This document shows, one piece after another, positions 6,557 through 8,459 of a stretch of DNA of 8,459 nt. A model generated the notes under the pieces. It was not told the DNA's origin, did not search any database, and was given only the letters and a program-made list of their open reading frames with translations. This stretch comes from Candidatus Sodaliphilus limicaballi (GTDB lineage: Bacteria > Bacteroidota > Bacteroidia > Bacteroidales > Muribaculaceae). The position numbers were made by a program, and so were the translations under genes. Position 1 is the first letter of the stretch. Each line of letters begins with the position of its first letter. The stretch is taken from assembly GCA_018065815.1 (NCBI GenBank), contig JAGHSP010000359.1, forward strand, positions 1 through 8,459. The letters are read 5' to 3'.

Positions 6557-8101
6557 ATGAAACTTACATCTGCAATCTCTAGCGTGATGGCTGCACTGGC
6601 AATCATGCCGGCAGCAAACGCCACAGCCGAGAATGTCGTTATCAACGGCAACATTATCGATTGGTATTATTACGGCAAGGACATACATTCGTCCAACACC
6701 GGCTGGTACCAGATGCCCGTGGGCGGCATTGACACTCCCGCCAACCTGGGTATGTTCCAAATCGCCATCGACCCCAGCAGCACAAAGGAAGACAAGTATG
6801 TGGGCATGGACTTCATGGCCGACAACCTGCGCAACCACGTGCTTTACAGCAACGCTGGCGGTGTATTTACCGGCGACTACTTCTACAGCTTCTTCATGCA
6901 CGAGACTCCCGAGTCGCAGGAGAGCAATGAGGAGTATGGCAGCGAGGAGTGGGAAATCCTCATTCGCAAGTGGGACCTCGAGACAGGCAAATATGAGACG
7001 CTCGACAAGCGTCTGCCCGCCCAGCCCACCGACCTCACCTACGACCCCATCAACGACCGCGTGTATGGAATCTTCCGCATCTTCACCGAGGAAGAGGATT
7101 ATTACTATGAACTGTGCGAGCTCGACATGGAGACCTTCGAGGTGCGCCAAATCTCTCACGAGATGTTTGACACCTATCAGGATCCCCGCGCACTTGCCAT
7201 CAACAGCAAGGGCGAGATCTACGGCATCACCCAGCGCGGCGAGGTGCTCAAGTTTGACAAGGAGACTGGCGCATGCACCCGCGTGGGAAACACAGGTTTC
7301 TGCACCCAGGAACGCATGATGAGCGCTGCCTTTGACTTCCGCACCGACAAGCTCTACTGGCTGGGATATGTCAACGACGGCATCAAGGACCACAGCGACA
7401 CATCGGGTTCTAACAATCACCTCTCTATTGCCGAGGGCGGTCGCGACACCGGTATCTTTGAGGTAAACACCACCACCGGCGTGGCTACACTGCTCAGCAA
7501 ACCCGAGCACAAGGAGTTTGACTACGAGGCAATGAAACTCAACTGGGCGGGCAAGGTGCAGATGACAGGCATCTGGGTTGACGGCAGCTTTGAGAAAGCC
7601 GACCAGGACCTCAAGGTTGACCTCGTGAGCGCGCCCCAGAGCCTCAAAGCTGGCGAGACCGGCGAAATCCAGGTGAAGGTTAAGAACATAGGCAAGAACC
7701 TCGTGGGCGAGGATGACTGGAGCGTAGAACTGCAGGCTGGTGGCGCCAAGGTGGCAAGCAAGAGCGGCCGCGACCTTGAGAAGGGCGAAAGCCGCGTGGT
7801 TAAGTTCGCTTACACCGCTCCTGCCAGCGGTCCCGTGGCTCTCACTGCCGTGATCGTGAGCGACAAAGACCAGGTTGCTGCCAACAACAGCACTGCCGAG
7901 TTCACTATCCAAGTTGTTCCTGGCGGCATCAAGGGCGACGTTGACGGTGACGGCGAGGTTGACACCAACGACCTCAACGCTGTGATCAACGCCCTCGTTG
8001 GCAAGGGTTCAGCAAGCAACACCGACGTCGATGGCGACGGCACAACCGACGTGAGCGACGTTAACGCACTTATCAACCTCGTTTTAGGAAAAGGAATGTA
8101 A
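6557..8101 (+). CDS. Secreted propeller-CARDB protein with C-terminal type I dockerin
   Basis: A 514-residue exported multidomain protein. The signal peptide ends near residue 24 (NATA). Residues about 27-345 carry repeated blades of the form D-x-ET-G-K and GEIYGIT, with LTYDPINDRVYGI, ALAINSKGE and AAFDFRTDKLYWLG, suggesting a beta-propeller that may bind a ligand. Residues about 350-453 (DLKVDLVSAPQSLKAGETG, then VKVKNIGKN) match a CARDB-like immunoglobulin fold, common in surface proteins. Residues 458-514 form a dockerin: two calcium loops with D461, D463, D465, D469, D472 and D490, D492, D494, D498, D501, each followed by a helix with N-x-x-x-N-x-L-x-G spacing. Dockerins bind cohesins; no cohesin is seen here, and Bacteroidales are not classic cellulosome makers, so the partner is unknown. 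It is the last gene of the operon, with the terminator 36 nt after its stop codon. The exact function is not known. Confidence 0.9.
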   Translation: MKLTSAISSVMAALAIMPAANATAENVVINGNIIDWYYYGKDIHSSNTGWYQMPVGGIDTPANLGMFQIAIDPSSTKEDKYVGMDFMADNLRNHVLYSNAGGVFTGDYFYSFFMHETPESQESNEEYGSEEWEILIRKWDLETGKYETLDKRLPAQPTDLTYDPINDRVYGIFRIFTEEEDYYYELCELDMETFEVRQISHEMFDTYQDPRALAINSKGEIYGITQRGEVLKFDKETGACTRVGNTGFCTQERMMSAAFDFRTDKLYWLGYVNDGIKDHSDTSGSNNHLSIAEGGRDTGIFEVNTTTGVATLLSKPEHKEFDYEAMKLNWAGKVQMTGIWVDGSFEKADQDLKVDLVSAPQSLKAGETGEIQVKVKNIGKNLVGEDDWSVELQAGGAKVASKSGRDLEKGESRVVKFAYTAPASGPVALTAVIVSDKDQVAANNSTAEFTIQVVPGGIKGDVDGDGEVDTNDLNAVINALVGKGSASNTDVDGDGTTDVSDVNALINLVLGKGM

Positions 8102-8113
8102 GAACGCTGCGCT

Positions 8114-8145
8114 TTAAGACATTAAGATTTTAAGATATTAAGAGC
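8114..8145 (+). repeat. Tandem 8-bp repeat TTAAGANN, four units
   Basis: TTAAGA starts at 8114, 8122, 8130 and 8138, an exact 8-bp period, with only the last two bases of each unit varying (CA, TT, TA, GC). The fourth unit begins the left arm of the terminator stem. TCTTAA in the right arm (8166-8171) could pair with any of the four units. Confidence 0.75.
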
Positions 8146-8186
8146 ATCATGTTTGGTCATGGTGCTCTTAATTTATTCCTAATTTT
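8138..8186 (+). terminator. Intrinsic terminator of the secreted-protein operon
   Basis: TTAAGAGCATCAT (8138-8150) pairs with ATGGTGCTCTTAA (8159-8171) over 13 positions with one G-T wobble and an 8-nt loop. A T-rich tail ending in TTTTT follows to 8186. It begins 36 nt after the stop codon of the dockerin gene. Confidence 0.75.
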
Positions 8187-8200
8187 TAGTGTCCGGTAAA

Positions 8201-8320
8201 AACGTCGGAGACGTTAGAGACTCGAAGAGTCTCACCATGCTCTCCGAGCCTTGGAGCAGGCTCTTGGAGCTTCGCACCTGCGCGCCTACACCGTTATCAA
8301 AGATGCTGTCCTTCGGACAG
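8201..8320. repeat. Cluster of five three-base-loop hairpins
   Basis: Perfect stem-loops: AACGTC-GGA-GACGTT (8201-8215), GAGACTC-GAA-GAGTCTC (8217-8233), GCTC-TCC-GAGC (8239-8249), GCTC-TTG-GAGC (8260-8270) and CTGTCC-TTC-GGACAG (8306-8320). Every loop is exactly three bases. Read on the appropriate strand, four of the five have a C(GNA)G loop. The stems differ in sequence, so they are not copies of one repeat. The stretch 8187-8364 has no credible gene. Confidence 0.65.
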
Positions 8321-8364
8321 AAAGCAATTTTGATGCGGTTGCCCTGGCGTTCTTCCCTCCCCTA

Positions 8365-8396
8365 TTTGCTTCTTTCGTAAAAAATCACTACCTTTG
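8365..8396 (+). promoter_or_regulatory. Promoter of the glycosyltransferase gene, nearly leaderless
   Basis: TTTG (8365-8368) is an exact -33 element, followed by a 20-nt spacer and an exact -7 element TACCTTTG (8389-8396). Only 5 nt lie between it and the ATG at 8402, so translation must start at or very near the transcript's first bases. Confidence 0.85.
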
Positions 8397-8401
8397 CCGT
8401 G

Positions 8402-8459
8402 ATGAACATAGTGCTTATCAATCGTAGCGACCACTTGGGCGGGGCAGCCATTGCTTCGC
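8402..8459 (+). CDS. Glycosyltransferase, N-terminal fragment (runs off the window)
   Basis: Only 19 codons are present before the window ends. The start MNIVLIN, then RSDHLGGAAIAS, is the first beta strand and glycine-rich loop usual at the N-terminus of GT-B glycosyltransferases of the GT4 type in Bacteroidota, which build surface polysaccharides or glycoprotein glycans from sugar nucleotides at the cytoplasmic side of the membrane. There is no signal peptide. The promoter immediately before it supports the start. Sugar specificity and the full fold cannot be judged from this fragment. Confidence 0.7.
   Translation, partial: MNIVLINRSDHLGGAAIAS

Noticed and set aside
6533..7912. Minus-strand 459-codon frame opposite the dockerin gene
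   Set aside because: Strikingly long, but the plus-strand product has signal peptide, CARDB and dockerin domains, while the antisense product has none.
8189..8380. 63-codon plus-strand frame between the terminator and the glycosyltransferase
   Set aside because: It consists of the hairpin cluster and has no upstream promoter or recognisable sequence.

Overview
The window looks like the chromosome of a gut-type member of the Bacteroidales (Bacteroidaceae, Prevotellaceae or Muribaculaceae-like). Evidence: every well-placed promoter has the Bacteroidota -7 element TAnnTTTG, starts lack Shine-Dalgarno sequences, and the gene content fits (a GH84 glycosidase with signal peptide, a Bacteroidota 'putative porin', secreted proteins with a sorting-signal-like tail or a dockerin). 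Genus cannot be fixed from the sequence alone.

Layout, left to right. Positions 1-95 hold no convincing gene, only a weak hairpin. A Fic-domain AMP-transferase (96-1205, minus) follows, with its own promoter; a control region of related TTCACCGCATT-type repeats (1258-1324) and a 35-nt palindrome (1346-1380) separate it from a GH84 beta-N-acetylglucosaminidase (1431-3386, minus). A 257-nt divergent intergenic region with several tiny hairpins and two period-6 repeats separates this enzyme from an outer-membrane porin (3644-5623, plus). Next is a probable two-gene operon of secreted proteins: a small beta-rich protein with a sorting-signal-like C-terminus (5802-6449) and a propeller-CARDB-dockerin protein (6557-8101), ending in a strong terminator at 8138-8186. 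A 300-nt gene-free stretch with five small hairpins leads to a promoter and the first 19 codons of a glycosyltransferase (8402 to the window edge).

The known-family genes form a cell-envelope and glycan-handling neighbourhood: a periplasmic or surface glycosidase, a porin, two exported proteins and a glycosyltransferase. No complete multi-gene defence or mobile system is visible. The Fic gene is the outlier: it is the only cytoplasmic regulator, and a sampled stretch is clearly less GC-rich than the porin gene.

The less ordinary material is non-coding. The porin and glycosyltransferase genes share a nearly identical 25-nt promoter module that puts ATG only 5-7 nt after the -7 element, implying almost leaderless mRNAs. 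Both promoters lie downstream of strings of very short hairpins. In the right-hand string four of five hairpins have a C(GNA)G triloop on one strand or the other, a motif known for exceptional DNA mini-hairpin stability. Short exact-period repeats (6-bp and 8-bp units) also sit beside a promoter and a terminator.
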